This document shows, in pieces, positions 10,265 through 19,583 of a DNA stretch of 64,000 nt. A program made the translations under genes and the position numbers. The DNA is from Endozoicomonas_A sp049275935 (GTDB lineage: Bacteria > Pseudomonadota > Gammaproteobacteria > Pseudomonadales > Endozoicomonadaceae), in contig NZ_CP184830.1 in the NCBI RefSeq assembly GCF_049275935.1, positions 496,001-560,000 on the forward strand. Reading direction: 5' to 3'. How positions within the stretch are numbered: the first letter of the stretch is position 1; each line of letters starts with the position of its first letter. Under the pieces are notes generated by a model, which was not told the origin of the DNA, searched no databases, and saw nothing but the letters and a program-made list of their open reading frames with translations.

Positions 10265-11008
10265 TTATATCGTCTTTGCCTGTTTTACCGCATGACTCAA
10301 CAGAAAGAACAACCCTGCAACAGACAGGACGACCAGCAGCATGACCAACCAGCTTGACTGAGACGCTATTGCTTCACTATTCATCAGGGAAACAATGTCG
10401 TAGGTTCCGAGACCCAGCCAGATGGAGAAAAGCGTTCTGGGCAACATGCCAAGGAACCCACCCAGCAGGAAAACCGAAAACGGGACTTTCAATGCGGGCA
10501 TCAACAGGTTCATTAATGCAAAAGGCAAAACGGGCGAAAGCCTGACCAGAAACATAAGACTCCAGCCGCTGGCATTGAGGGTTTTCAGTGTTTTTTTGAC
10601 ACGCGGGCTGTTTCGAAAGGTATGCATCAGGTGTCCACCATCCAGAAGTGCTCCCGCACAATAGCCCATTACTGAAGCCATCAGATAAGCTGACAACACA
10701 TAGGGAATAGCATCCCAGCCAAGAAAAAAACCGGCTACCAGTGCCACAAAAGTGCTGGGCGTCAGAGCCAGAGCCATGGTCACAGCACTCAATAGAAAGA
10801 AAGGTAACCACTGCCCAACACTGAGGGCTGAAAGGTCAGCCTGATACCGGATTAATAGTGAAGCCGCCCAGGAACTGAATAGTAGTGGTGTACAGCTGAG
10901 CATAAGCGCAGCTATAACAGGCTTTCTGTTTTTCCTGAAGAGTGATAACAACGACACACCAGAAGTCGATGCTTCATTTCTTGATGCGGTATTCTGCTGA
11001 ACGGGCAT
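10265..11008 (-). CDS. TVP38/TMEM64 (VTT-domain) inner-membrane protein
   Basis: A 247-residue polytopic protein with an N-terminal helix around 33-54 and a VTT-like core. The core includes ALTPSTFVALVAGFFLGW, a glycine-rich reentrant segment, and LVRLSPVLPFALMNLLM, the R-x-x-P-x-x-P pattern of this family. DedA/VTT proteins are linked to lipid scrambling or transport; the role here is unknown. The ATG at 11008 overlaps the 3' end of hisD by 35 bp. A GTG at 10957 (start of VSLLSLFRK) would remove the overlap but lacks a clear ribosome site, so the start is uncertain. Confidence 0.8.
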   Translation of the reverse strand: MPVQQNTASRNEASTSGVSLLSLFRKNRKPVIAALMLSCTPLLFSSWAASLLIRYQADLSALSVGQWLPFFLLSAVTMALALTPSTFVALVAGFFLGWDAIPYVLSAYLMASVMGYCAGALLDGGHLMHTFRNSPRVKKTLKTLNASGWSLMFLVRLSPVLPFALMNLLMPALKVPFSVFLLGGFLGMLPRTLFSIWLGLGTYDIVSLMNSEAIASQSSWLVMLLVVLSVAGLFFLLSHAVKQAKTI

Positions 11009-12278
11009 GAGCTGTCAGGGATTCTCCTCTTGCCATTACAGAAGCCACTTTACCTATTTCTGAAGCCCCTTCGGGTGAAAAGTGAATCAGTGAAGAGCGC
11101 TTCTGAAAATCATACACCCCCAGCGGGGAGGAAAACCGGGCCGTGCCGGATGTGGGCAATACATGATTAGGACCGGCACAATAGTCACCCAAGGCCTCGG
11201 CCGTATAACGACCCATAAAAATAGCACCGGCATGACGAATATCAGACAACAAAGCCTGAGGATCTTCTACAGACAACTCCAGATGTTCGGGAGCAATTCG
11301 GTTGCTGACCTCACAGGCGGCTTTCATATCCGGAACATGGATCATAATGCCTCGGTTATTCACCGATTCTGCAATGATCTTCCTGCGCTCCATGTCAGGC
11401 AACAAGCGGCGCATACTTGCTACAACCTGATCAAGAAAAGCCTGATCCGGAGACACCAGAATTGACTGAGCGTCTTCATCGTGCTCAGCTTGTGAAAACA
11501 GATCCATGGCTATCCAGTCCGGATCCGTGTGACCATCGCATAGGATCAGGATTTCCGATGGACCTGCGATCATATCAATGCCCACCTGACCAAACACCTC
11601 ACGCTTGGCGGTGGCGACATAGATATTGCCAGGGCCAACGATCTTGTCGACGCCGGGAACGGTTTCTGTACCGTAGGCTAGAGCAGCCACGGCCTGAGCT
11701 CCACCAATGGTGAACACTTTTTTGACGCCAGCAACAGCGGCAGCGGCAAGCACCATGTCATTGACTACACCATCCGGTGTGGGCACCACCATAATAATTT
11801 CTTTTACGCCAGCAACATGAGCCGGAATGGCATTCATCATTACGGATGAAGGGTAGGCAGCCTTCCCTCCGGGCACATAGAGACCGACGCGATCCATAGG
11901 CAACACTTGTTGTCCAAGCACGGTTCCGTCCTCTTCCTGGTAAGTCCAGGAAGATTGCACCTGTCGCTCGTGATAGCTTCTGATTCTGCTGGCCGCTGTT
12001 TGCAGAGCCTGCCTCTGCTCCTGCGGGATGGTTTCCAGCGCTTTCTGAAGTTGCTCTTCTCCCAGAGTAAGATCTCCCATACCGGAAACAGAAAGGCGAT
12101 CAAAACGATGGGTGAACTCTACCAGAGCCTCGTCACCACGGGAGCGCACTTCGGCGATGATATGCTTAACACGATGCTGAACCTCTTCGTCAGAGACACT
12201 ATCCCAGGCCAGTAGACGACCCAGCTGCTCATTAAAATCCCGGTTTCCGTAGCTCAGTTGTACAGGATTCACCGTCAT
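10974..12278 (-). CDS. hisD: Histidinol dehydrogenase
   Basis: NAD- and zinc-dependent enzyme catalysing the last two oxidations of histidine synthesis (L-histidinol to L-histidine). From the ATG at 12278 it is 434 residues; GGAGT lies 6 bases upstream, which favours this start over an in-frame GTG at 12296. Characteristic segments are GPGNIYVATAKR, AGPSEILI, SQAEHDEDAQ (zinc/active-site region) and CAGPNHVLPT. It lies 78 bp downstream of hisG. In Pseudomonas hisC follows; here a VTT-family gene does. Confidence 0.96.
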   Translation of the reverse strand: MTVNPVQLSYGNRDFNEQLGRLLAWDSVSDEEVQHRVKHIIAEVRSRGDEALVEFTHRFDRLSVSGMGDLTLGEEQLQKALETIPQEQRQALQTAASRIRSYHERQVQSSWTYQEEDGTVLGQQVLPMDRVGLYVPGGKAAYPSSVMMNAIPAHVAGVKEIIMVVPTPDGVVNDMVLAAAAVAGVKKVFTIGGAQAVAALAYGTETVPGVDKIVGPGNIYVATAKREVFGQVGIDMIAGPSEILILCDGHTDPDWIAMDLFSQAEHDEDAQSILVSPDQAFLDQVVASMRRLLPDMERRKIIAESVNNRGIMIHVPDMKAACEVSNRIAPEHLELSVEDPQALLSDIRHAGAIFMGRYTAEALGDYCAGPNHVLPTSGTARFSSPLGVYDFQKRSSLIHFSPEGASEIGKVASVMARGESLTAHARSAEYRIKK

Positions 12279-12356
12279 CGTATTACTCCGTCGCACTTTT
12301 TATCATAAAAACTTTTCATCCCGGATTGGAACAAGAATGCTCTTCCGTGATGGCAG

Positions 12357-13001
12357 TTAATGGGTTTGGGCGTCTACTGCAGCTCTCAACTGCTGAATCA
12401 GTGCATTAATGGCTTCAAACTTTACTTTCATGGAAGCCTTGTTCACCACTAGCCTGGAGGATACCTGAGTGATCAATTCTCTTGGCTCCAGCCCATTGGC
12501 CCTCAAGGTATTACCGGTATCCACGACATCAACAATGATATCTGCCAGGCCCACCAGTGGCGCCAGCTCCATAGAACCGTAGAGTTTGATAACATCGGCC
12601 TGACGCCCCTGGGATGCATAGTAGCGTCTGGCAACATTCACAAACTTGGTCGCTACTTTGACCCGACCGGTTGTTGGCTCTTCATGCCCGGTTTTACCAG
12701 CAGTCATGAGTTTGCATTGAGCAATTTGCAGGTCCAAAGGCTCATAAAGCTCGGTCGATCCATGCTCCAGCAACACATCTTTTCCAGCCACACCGACGTC
12801 CGCAGCGCCGTACTCAACATAGGTGGGTACGTCACTGGCTCTGACAATCAACAGATTGACGTCTGGATGAGTAGTAGAAATAATCAGCTTCCTGCTCTTG
12901 GCAGGGTCTTCAGCTAGTTCAATACCCGCCGCCTTGAGAAGAGGCAGTGTATCTTTGAGTATGCGCCCTTTGGAAAGCGCTATTGTGATCTGACTGGACA
13001 T
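12357..13001 (-). CDS. hisG: ATP phosphoribosyltransferase, short form
   Basis: First enzyme of histidine synthesis, condensing ATP with PRPP. At 214 residues it is the short HisG form lacking the C-terminal regulatory domain; such enzymes work with the HisRS-like partner HisZ, not seen in this window. The start ALSKGRIL and the late DTGNTLRANGLEP phosphate-binding segment are diagnostic. It has AGGAAG about 10 bases before the ATG and a 194-bp gap from murA that contains a long hairpin. Confidence 0.95.
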   Translation of the reverse strand: MSSQITIALSKGRILKDTLPLLKAAGIELAEDPAKSRKLIISTTHPDVNLLIVRASDVPTYVEYGAADVGVAGKDVLLEHGSTELYEPLDLQIAQCKLMTAGKTGHEEPTTGRVKVATKFVNVARRYYASQGRQADVIKLYGSMELAPLVGLADIIVDVVDTGNTLRANGLEPRELITQVSSRLVVNKASMKVKFEAINALIQQLRAAVDAQTH

Positions 13002-13137
13002 CCGGGACAGGCTTCCTTTGCTTTAAGTGGCGTAGTTTACACCAAACAGAAGATAACGTGGGTGTCATACACCCGTGCCGACTGAGGATTTTTATACTTT
13101 TATGAGAGAGAAAGATTCAGAACTGATCTAAGAGGCT

Positions 13138-13170
13138 CAGCAGGGACAAGCTTGAAGCTTGCCCCTGCTA
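13138..13170. repeat. Hairpin in the murA-hisG gap
   Basis: An imperfect palindrome built as AGCAGGG-A-CAAGCTT facing AAGCTTG-C-CCCTGCT, a stem of about 15 bp with one mismatch and almost no loop. There is no T-run on either side, so it may be a processing or attenuation structure rather than a simple terminator. The AAGCTTGAAGCTT core resembles repeat units in the 23S-5S spacer. Confidence 0.6.
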
Positions 13171-13195
13171 CATAGCTGCAATGAACAGAATGCTA

Positions 13196-14461
13196 TCAGG
13201 CAGGTACACGCTGAATTTTCGCACCGAGCTGCTGAAGTTTCTCTTCAATACACTCATAACCACGATCAATGTGGTAAATACGTTCCACAACCGTGTCACC
13301 TTCAGCAATCAGGCCCGCAATCACCAGACTGGCTGATGCTCTCAGATCAGTCGCCATAACCGGAGCTGCCTTCAGTGAGTCAACCCCCTTAATCACAACG
13401 GTATTGCCTTCTACTTTGACGTCAGCTCCCATCCGCTTCATTTCCTGAATGTGCATAAAGCGGTTTTCGAAAACGGTTTCTGTGATGCTGCCTACGCCAT
13501 CAGAAATCAGGTTCAACGCCGTAAACTGGGCCTGGATATCGGTTGGCATGGCAGGGTAGGGAGCTGTCCTAAGATCAATCGCTTCCGGACGCTTACCTTT
13601 CATGTCCAGCTCAATCCAATCCTCACCCCATTCTACGGTAGCACCAGCTTCGCGCAATTTAATCAGAATCGCATCCAGCAGATCAGGTTGAGTGTCCTTG
13701 AGACGAACGCGGCCTCCGGTTGCAGCCGCGGCGATCAGATAAGTACCGGTTTCAATTCGATCAGGTAGAACGGAATAGGTGCACCCTTTAAGACGCTCAA
13801 CCCCCTGAACACGTATAACATCGGTACCAGCACCCTCAATTTTGGCCCCCATGGTTTTCAGACATTCTGCCAAATCAACCACTTCCGGCTCACGGGCAGC
13901 ATTCTCGATAATGGTTTCACCATCGGCCAGACAGGCTGCCATAAGAATGTTTTCAGTTCCGGTTACGGTCACGGTATCCATGAAAATACGGGCACCTTTC
14001 AGACGATCCCTGATACTGGCCTTGATATAACCATCTTCAACCAAAATATCAGCACCCATAGCCTGCAGGCCACGAATATGCAGATCCACAGGTCGACTGC
14101 CGATGGCACAACCGCCGGGCAAAGAGACTTCAGCACGACCGAACCGGGCCAGCAAAGGCCCCAGAACCAGAATGGAAGCCCGCATGGTTTTTACCAGCTC
14201 ATAGGGCGCTTTCAGCTGCTTGATGGTGCTGGCATGAACTTCAACGTTCATACGCTCATCGACCATCAGATCGATACCCATGCAGCCAAACAGCTCAAAC
14301 ATGGTAGTGATGTCGTGTAAATGGGGAAGGTTGCAGACAGTAACAGGATCATCCGCCAGCAGGGTTGCTGCCAGAATAGGCAGTGCAGAGTTCTTGGCAC
14401 CGGAGATACGGATTTCGCCATCCAGACGCGTACCACCAGTGATAATCAGTTTATCCATCAT
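13196..14461 (-). CDS. murA: UDP-N-acetylglucosamine 1-carboxyvinyltransferase
   Basis: First committed enzyme of peptidoglycan synthesis, transferring enolpyruvyl from PEP to UDP-GlcNAc in the cytoplasm. It has 421 residues with two adjacent Met codons at the start. The conserved GAKNSALP lies near residue 21, and the catalytic cysteine is Cys118 (LPGGCAIGSRPVDLH), which is also the fosfomycin target in this family. It is 22 bp downstream of ibaG, as in E. coli and Pseudomonas. Confidence 0.97.
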   Translation of the reverse strand: MMDKLIITGGTRLDGEIRISGAKNSALPILAATLLADDPVTVCNLPHLHDITTMFELFGCMGIDLMVDERMNVEVHASTIKQLKAPYELVKTMRASILVLGPLLARFGRAEVSLPGGCAIGSRPVDLHIRGLQAMGADILVEDGYIKASIRDRLKGARIFMDTVTVTGTENILMAACLADGETIIENAAREPEVVDLAECLKTMGAKIEGAGTDVIRVQGVERLKGCTYSVLPDRIETGTYLIAAAATGGRVRLKDTQPDLLDAILIKLREAGATVEWGEDWIELDMKGKRPEAIDLRTAPYPAMPTDIQAQFTALNLISDGVGSITETVFENRFMHIQEMKRMGADVKVEGNTVVIKGVDSLKAAPVMATDLRASASLVIAGLIAEGDTVVERIYHIDRGYECIEEKLQQLGAKIQRVPA

Positions 14462-14483
14462 AGTTTCACCTGTGATTCGCTGG

Positions 14484-14723
14484 TTAGGCCTGACGCTGCG
14501 CTTCTGAAGGTGTCTGGGTGATCATGGTCACCGCATGAATGGCACCACTGGCGATCAGTTCATTGAGGTGTTTGTACACCATCTGCTGACGTTTGATAGG
14601 CAGGGCCCCTTCAAACTGGTCACTGATAATGGTCAGCCGAAGGTCACACCCTTCTCCTTCTACCAGAACCTCTGAACCCGGGAAACTCTCTTCCAGCAGC
14701 GCCTTCACTTCGGTGGCTTGCAT
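14484..14723 (-). CDS. ibaG: BolA-family protein IbaG (YrbA)
   Basis: A 79-residue BolA-like protein from the ATG at 14723, with GAGAGG 7 bases upstream; longer in-frame starts add non-conserved residues. The BolA core (EVLVEGEGCDLRLTIISDQFEG) and the KRQQMVYKHL helix are present. BolA proteins form iron-sulfur complexes with monothiol glutaredoxins. The place between mlaB and murA is conserved in gammaproteobacteria. The 247 bp upstream, before mlaB, hold a small hairpin (ACCAGTC / GACTGGT at 14906-14928) and no gene. Confidence 0.9.
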   Translation of the reverse strand: MQATEVKALLEESFPGSEVLVEGEGCDLRLTIISDQFEGALPIKRQQMVYKHLNELIASGAIHAVTMITQTPSEAQRQA

Positions 14724-14970
14724 GCATTCACCTCTCAAAACAGTCATGAGCCGGAAAGACCGCCTCACGCCTTAAAAGCATAAACACAAAAACACCACCC
14801 AACAGCGGTATTTTCATGAAAAAATAACAACCACTCAACAAGCCCGTACTCTTTGTACGTACTCGCGGGCAAATCGATGGATCATATCGGACATTGACTG
14901 TACTGACCAGTCCCGAAAGGAGACTGGTAGCGAATAAACAGGCAAAAGGGCGTCACTCACTTGCATTTAA

Positions 14971-15291
14971 TCAGGAAGCAGAAGGGCAAGTGCTTTCCTG
15001 CAGAATCGACGCTATTCCACAGACCTTGGCCAGGGCAGCAAGCTCCTCCGGTATGTCAGAAAGGCAGAGATGACCACCTCTACTCTGAGCCAGCCTGATC
15101 CAGGACAGGCAAACAGACAGGGTTGAGCTATCCCCTTTATGCAGTTGCCCAAGGCTGACTCTCAGGACGCCTCCGGGAGCTACGTCCTCTTCCAACAGCT
15201 TACGCCCCTCACTCTCCACCTCGACAGCATTATCAAAATTAACAATCCCGTTAAGAGAAAACTGTCCCGGTGCCAATCGTTCAAGCTGCAT
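14971..15291 (-). CDS. mlaB: STAS-domain protein MlaB
   Basis: A 106-residue single STAS domain (from MQLERLAPGQF), the small cytoplasmic partner that binds the MlaF ATPase and activates the MlaFEDB phospholipid transporter. The ATG at 15291 has AGGAAT about 6 bases upstream; a TTG start at 15330 is possible but less likely. The typical STAS centre is the DSSTLSVCLSWIRLAQ helix. It lies directly downstream of mlaC. Confidence 0.88.
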   Translation of the reverse strand: MQLERLAPGQFSLNGIVNFDNAVEVESEGRKLLEEDVAPGGVLRVSLGQLHKGDSSTLSVCLSWIRLAQSRGGHLCLSDIPEELAALAKVCGIASILQESTCPSAS

Positions 15292-15332
15292 GATTTTGAT
15301 TCCTGAATGCTCATAGCAAAAAATGGACAAAA

Positions 15333-16016
15333 CTACTTCTTGCTGCTGCCGTCTGCTGAAGCCGACATGATAGCAGCCCAGTTATCTATCACGTAGGATA
15401 CTTTCTTGTGCTTTTTCATAGCGTCTGCAAACTGGCTCTGGAATTGCTTGGCAATATTGATTCCTTCGATTGTCACGTTACGCAGCTTCCAGCGACCATC
15501 AACATGCACCATTGAGTAAAAGATCTCGACCGTGTTGGTGCTGGTACGAACCTTCATCCTGACGGGTATACGGCTGATTTGACCTTCCTGATATTTTTTC
15601 AGCAACTCAGGTGAGGTTTTATCCACACTCTCGATAACCAGACTAGTGTCGTCCAGAGACAACAGTGCCTTGCCATAGAAACGGATTAAACTATCCTTAA
15701 ATACCGACTCAAACTTCTCAACCTGTTCAGGATTGCGATGAGCGTACTTGCCCATGACATAGCGGGCTACCTGGTCAAAAGCCACCACCGGAGATAAAAG
15801 ACGATCGACTTCCTTGAAAAAACCTTCAGGATCTTTCTGGTACTGCTTCTTGTTCTTATTGAAAGTATCCAGCAACTCGGAGGTAATCTTCCTGACTTCC
15901 ACTTCCGGGGGCTGCAAAGCGGGCGCAGCATAAGATACACCCATCACCATCAGACAGACCAGGGTCGTCATGAATTGTTGAACAGACTTTACCATTTTCA
16001 TCATTGATTCCATCAT
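15333..16016 (-). CDS. mlaC: Periplasmic phospholipid-binding protein MlaC
   Basis: A 227-residue secreted protein: a signal peptide with a hydrophobic stretch at about 14-30 ending in VSYAAPA, then the MlaC/Ttg2D domain (FDQVARYVMGKYAHRNPEQVEKFES, VHVDGRWKLRNVTIEGINIAKQF in part). It ferries phospholipids across the periplasm between the MlaA outer-membrane complex and MlaFEDB. Fourth gene of the mlaFEDCB operon. The N-terminus has several clustered Met codons, so the exact start is uncertain. Confidence 0.93.
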   Translation of the reverse strand: MMESMMKMVKSVQQFMTTLVCLMVMGVSYAAPALQPPEVEVRKITSELLDTFNKNKKQYQKDPEGFFKEVDRLLSPVVAFDQVARYVMGKYAHRNPEQVEKFESVFKDSLIRFYGKALLSLDDTSLVIESVDKTSPELLKKYQEGQISRIPVRMKVRTSTNTVEIFYSMVHVDGRWKLRNVTIEGINIAKQFQSQFADAMKKHKKVSYVIDNWAAIMSASADGSSKK

Positions 16017-16051
16017 CCTCTACAGGCTTTATATATTGGAGTTAATAGCCT

Positions 16052-16513
16052 TTAGTCCTTATCGACTGAACCCAGAAGGAATTTGCCAATCAACTCCTCC
16101 AGGATAACAGCTGACTGGGTATCCTCGAAGCGACCACCGGGCTTGATGTAGTCAGTATCTCCACCAATGCTGATACCAATGTATTTCTCTCCCAGCAGCC
16201 CTGCCGTCACGATAGAGGCAGTGCTGTCGACAGGAATGTTATTTATATGGGAATCGATTTCCATATCGACCTTTGCCATATAGGTCTGCTTGTCGAGCTC
16301 AACCTTGGTGACCCTGCCAATGATGACACCGGCCAGGGCTACTTTAGCTCTCGGCTTGAGGGCTCCAGTGTTATCAAACATGGCAGTCACGGTATAGGTT
16401 TGCTTGCCGCTTTCCAATGAAAGACCACTGACTTTTAGCGCCAGTACAACCAATGCCAGCATCCCGGCCAACATGAAACCGCCGACACTTATCTCTACCG
16501 TTCTCATCCGCAT
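16052..16513 (-). CDS. mlaD: MCE-domain protein MlaD
   Basis: A 153-residue inner-membrane-anchored protein: an N-terminal transmembrane helix (about 8-28) followed by one MCE domain with YTVTAMFDNTGALKPRAKVALAGVIIGRV. It forms the hexameric ring of the MlaFEDB complex that handles phospholipids. The ATG at 16513 has GGAG 9 bases upstream and lies just after the mlaE stop; a TTG start at 16528 would overlap mlaE and is less likely. Confidence 0.94.
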   Translation of the reverse strand: MRMRTVEISVGGFMLAGMLALVVLALKVSGLSLESGKQTYTVTAMFDNTGALKPRAKVALAGVIIGRVTKVELDKQTYMAKVDMEIDSHINNIPVDSTASIVTAGLLGEKYIGISIGGDTDYIKPGGRFEDTQSAVILEELIGKFLLGSVDKD

Positions 16514-16514
16514 C

Positions 16515-17309
16515 TTAGAGTTCTCCAAACATGACAGCGGTCAAAATGAAATCCAGCCCCAGAATGGCCAGCGAAGAATAAACAACAGTCCTTGTTGTGG
16601 CCCTGCTGACCCCCTCTGAAGTGGGGATGGCATCATATCCTTGGAATACCGCTATCCAGGTCACGACAAAACCAAATACAAGACTTTTGATCAGCCCATT
16701 CCCTATATCCGCCGCCAGACTGACCGAAGCCTGCATAGTGGCCCAGAAAGAACCTTCATAAATACCCAGCCAATCCACGCCAACCATCACAGCTCCCAGT
16801 ATACCGACCAGACTGAAAATGGCGGCCAGCAATGGCATGGAGATCACCCCTGCCCAGAAACGAGGCGCAATGACGCGCTTGAGTGGATCAACCCCGATCA
16901 TTTCCATACTGGACAGTTGTTCTGTGGTTTTCATCAACCCTATTTCAGCCGTCAGAGCCGAACCTGCTCGTCCAGCAAACAACAAAGCTGTAACTACCGG
17001 CCCGAGTTCTCTCAAAAGGCTGAGAGCCACCATCTGCCCCACGGCATCTTCTGAGCCGTATCGTATCAGTATGTTGTAGCCCTGCAAGGCCAGCACCATA
17101 CCAATAAACAGCCCTGACACGGTAACAATAATCAGCGACATGACACCGACACTGTATAACTGCTGAATCAACAAGGAGAATCGGTTACTGAAACCGGCTC
17201 GGGAGAAAATAGCCAGTACCAGAAAAATGCCTGCCCGGCCCATGGATTGAATCTGATCCAACCCAAAACGGCCGAGCTGCGATAATCTGTCAAGAATACC
17301 TGTGCTCAT
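16515..17309 (-). CDS. mlaE: Phospholipid ABC transporter permease MlaE
   Basis: A 264-residue permease of the MlaE/Ttg2B family with about five to six hydrophobic segments and the conserved LRELGPVVTALLFAGRAGSA loop followed by EIGLMKTTEQ. It is the membrane core of the MlaFEDB transporter maintaining outer-membrane lipid asymmetry. Its start overlaps the end of mlaF by 4 bases. Confidence 0.95.
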   Translation of the reverse strand: MSTGILDRLSQLGRFGLDQIQSMGRAGIFLVLAIFSRAGFSNRFSLLIQQLYSVGVMSLIIVTVSGLFIGMVLALQGYNILIRYGSEDAVGQMVALSLLRELGPVVTALLFAGRAGSALTAEIGLMKTTEQLSSMEMIGVDPLKRVIAPRFWAGVISMPLLAAIFSLVGILGAVMVGVDWLGIYEGSFWATMQASVSLAADIGNGLIKSLVFGFVVTWIAVFQGYDAIPTSEGVSRATTRTVVYSSLAILGLDFILTAVMFGEL

Positions 17310-18121
17310 CCGGTCTCCCCACCCAGCAATACTTCTTTATAATCCGGTGCCGGATAATGGAATGGCACAGGACCATCAGATAGTCCGTTCATAAACTGTT
17401 TAACCCGGGAATCATTGGAATTCATAAGACGCTTCGGCTCACCCTGGCCAATAACTTCACCATCGGCTATCAGGTAGAGGTAGTCGGAGATTGACGCTGT
17501 TTCATGAAGATCGTGTGATACCACAATACTGGTAATATTCAGTGCTTCGTTCAACATTCTGATCAATTTTACCAGCACACCCATGGCTATAGGATCCTGC
17601 CCTACAAAAGGCTCGTCGTACATCACCATAGCCGGATCCAGTGCAATGGCTCTGGCCAGTGCCACACGACGGTTCATTCCACCTGACAGTTCTGCCGGCA
17701 TCAACGACCAGGCCCCCCTTAGCCCTACCGCCTCCAGCTTCATAAAGACAATATCCCGAATCATCGGCTCAGCCAGTCTGGTATGAATGCGCAGAGGAAA
17801 GGCAACATTTTCAAACACCGACAAATCGGTAAAAAGCGCACCACTCTGAAAAAGCATGCCCATCTTACGACGGGTACGAAACAACTCTTCACGGGAGAGC
17901 AGATCGAGATTCTGGCCATCCACAAAGATCTGTCCGGAGTCAGGGCGAAGCTGACGTCCGATCAAACGTAATAACGTCGTTTTACCAGTACCCGATGGCC
18001 CCATAATACCCACCACCTTTCCTCTGGGAATGGCGATATCAACATTCTTGAAAATCGTTCGATCGCCTCGATGAAACGTCAAACCACGGATCTCAATAAA
18101 GTTATCACTTGCCTTTGTCAT
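17306..18121 (-). CDS. mlaF: Phospholipid ABC transporter ATP-binding protein MlaF
   Basis: A 271-residue ABC ATPase: Walker A GPSGTGKTT at about 41-49, signature LSGGMNRR, Walker B AMVMYDEPF, switch His in VSHDLHE. The LSGGM variant is characteristic of MlaF. First gene of mlaFEDCB-ibaG-murA-hisGD, which runs on the minus strand. The 395 bp upstream, shared with the divergent yrbG, are AT-rich and should contain both promoters; I see no convincing gene there. Confidence 0.95.
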   Translation of the reverse strand: MTKASDNFIEIRGLTFHRGDRTIFKNVDIAIPRGKVVGIMGPSGTGKTTLLRLIGRQLRPDSGQIFVDGQNLDLLSREELFRTRRKMGMLFQSGALFTDLSVFENVAFPLRIHTRLAEPMIRDIVFMKLEAVGLRGAWSLMPAELSGGMNRRVALARAIALDPAMVMYDEPFVGQDPIAMGVLVKLIRMLNEALNITSIVVSHDLHETASISDYLYLIADGEVIGQGEPKRLMNSNDSRVKQFMNGLSDGPVPFHYPAPDYKEVLLGGETG

Positions 18122-18516
18122 TGGAAGGCTATTCCTTGTCTATGTGTGGACTGCACTCAGTAGCAACCGCCGTCCCCTGGTAGCTTACCACCAACCCGCA
18201 TCTAATTATGGCGACTTTCAGCTACCTTTTGAACTGTGGGAACGTATCCTTATCAGTATCACTGCATCCAAACAGCTTCTTTACCGGCTTTTTACTATCT
18301 TTTCACTATCAACAGACTTAGACTGGGCTTTTTTATCTAGAGTCCGTACTGGCAGAACAATGCTATATGAACCGATCCGTTCCGAGAATGACTGCTCCCT
18401 TTCTGATAATGGTTTTTTCACACAATAATGACTGAATAAAATCATCTTGCCGCTTCCAAGGTAAAAAAAAAAGTATCTCAGCCAATCATCCTGAATTAGA
18501 GAAGAGAATTTATCCT

Positions 18517-19467
18517 ATGCTCATTGCCCTTGCTGCCATCCTGGTGGGTTTCATTATCCTGACCTGGAGTGCAGACCGTTTTGTTGCCGGTGCCGCTGCT
18601 ACGGCCAGCAATCTGAACGTCTCAAGAATGTTAATCGGCCTGACAGTGGTCTCCATAGGCACCTCTGCACCTGAAATTCTGGTCTCTCTATCGGCTGCAC
18701 TGCAAGGATTCCCGGGACTGGCCGTGGGCAATGCCATGGGTTCAAACATCGCCAACATCGGCCTGGTTCTGGGTGTTACTGCCCTGATAGCCCCCCTGCC
18801 TGTTAAAGCGGCTCTGACCAAGAGAGAAATTCCCCTTCTGTTGGTGATAACTATTATTTCCGGTCTCTGCATTGCCAATGGTTATCTGGGTCGAATAGAT
18901 GGTTTGATTCTGCTGGCAGGCCTCGTCATTACCCTTTACCTGATGATCCACTGGCAGAAACAACACCCGGATGAGGCAGTGGTGGAAGATGAAGACATTC
19001 CAGAGCTGTCCTCAGCAAAAGCCTGGTTTATGCTGGGTTCTGGTCTTTTACTGTTGCTGGGCAGCTCACAGCTACTGGTATGGGGGGCCACCGAGATTGC
19101 TAAGGCCATGGGCATCAGCGACCTTGTGATCGGGTTGACGATTGTTGCCATTGGCACCAGTCTGCCAGAGCTGGCCGCATCCATCACCAGCGCTCTGAAA
19201 GGCCATCATGATATTGCCTTGGGTAATGTGATCGGCTCAAACACGTTTAACCTTCTGGCGGTTCTCTCCATGCCCGGACTCGTAGCTCCCGGAGCACTGG
19301 ATCAGGCAGTTATCCTGCGGGATTATCCTGTTATGCTGGGCATGACAATATTGTTGACCCTGGTCTGCGTGATTGGCAGGAAACCTCGACATTTGGGCAG
19401 AATGACAGGCATTGCGCTGCTCTCAATATACTTTCTCTATGGTGCCTGGTTATTCATTCAGCACTGA
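18517..19467 (+). CDS. yrbG: Calcium/sodium antiporter family protein (YrbG)
   Basis: A 316-residue CaCA-superfamily exchanger with the two inverted alpha repeats: GTSAPEILVSL near residue 48 and GTSLPELAASI near 210, each followed by a GNxxGSN segment (GNAMGSN, GNVIGSN). About ten hydrophobic helices. E. coli YrbG sits in the same place between mlaF and kdsD. AGAAGAG precedes the ATG. Transported ions are not known for this member. Confidence 0.92.
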   Translation: MLIALAAILVGFIILTWSADRFVAGAAATASNLNVSRMLIGLTVVSIGTSAPEILVSLSAALQGFPGLAVGNAMGSNIANIGLVLGVTALIAPLPVKAALTKREIPLLLVITIISGLCIANGYLGRIDGLILLAGLVITLYLMIHWQKQHPDEAVVEDEDIPELSSAKAWFMLGSGLLLLLGSSQLLVWGATEIAKAMGISDLVIGLTIVAIGTSLPELAASITSALKGHHDIALGNVIGSNTFNLLAVLSMPGLVAPGALDQAVILRDYPVMLGMTILLTLVCVIGRKPRHLGRMTGIALLSIYFLYGAWLFIQH

Positions 19468-19530
19468 CTTTTTCAGGCAGGGCTGACCGGTCAGCTCTGC
19501 CTCCCGGGTTTCTCCATTTTAGCCCGTGTT

Positions 19531-19583
19531 AAGACTATCCTGCACGGCAACTGCTCCTGCATCCATGCGGTCGTGCGGTTGCG
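19531..19583. repeat. Dispersed repeat, copy 1
   Basis: The segment (core CGGCAACTGCTCCTGC then ATCCATGCGGTCGTGCGG) reappears in the opposite orientation at 47771-47840, where it carries an extra internal stretch flanked by a second CTCCTGC. It lies between yrbG and kdsD in non-coding DNA. Two such distant copies mark a mobile or repetitive family rather than chance. Confidence 0.75.

Noticed and set aside
18144..18428. 94-codon frame in the mlaF-yrbG gap
   Set aside because: No ribosome site, no recognisable domain and it covers the region where both divergent promoters must lie.
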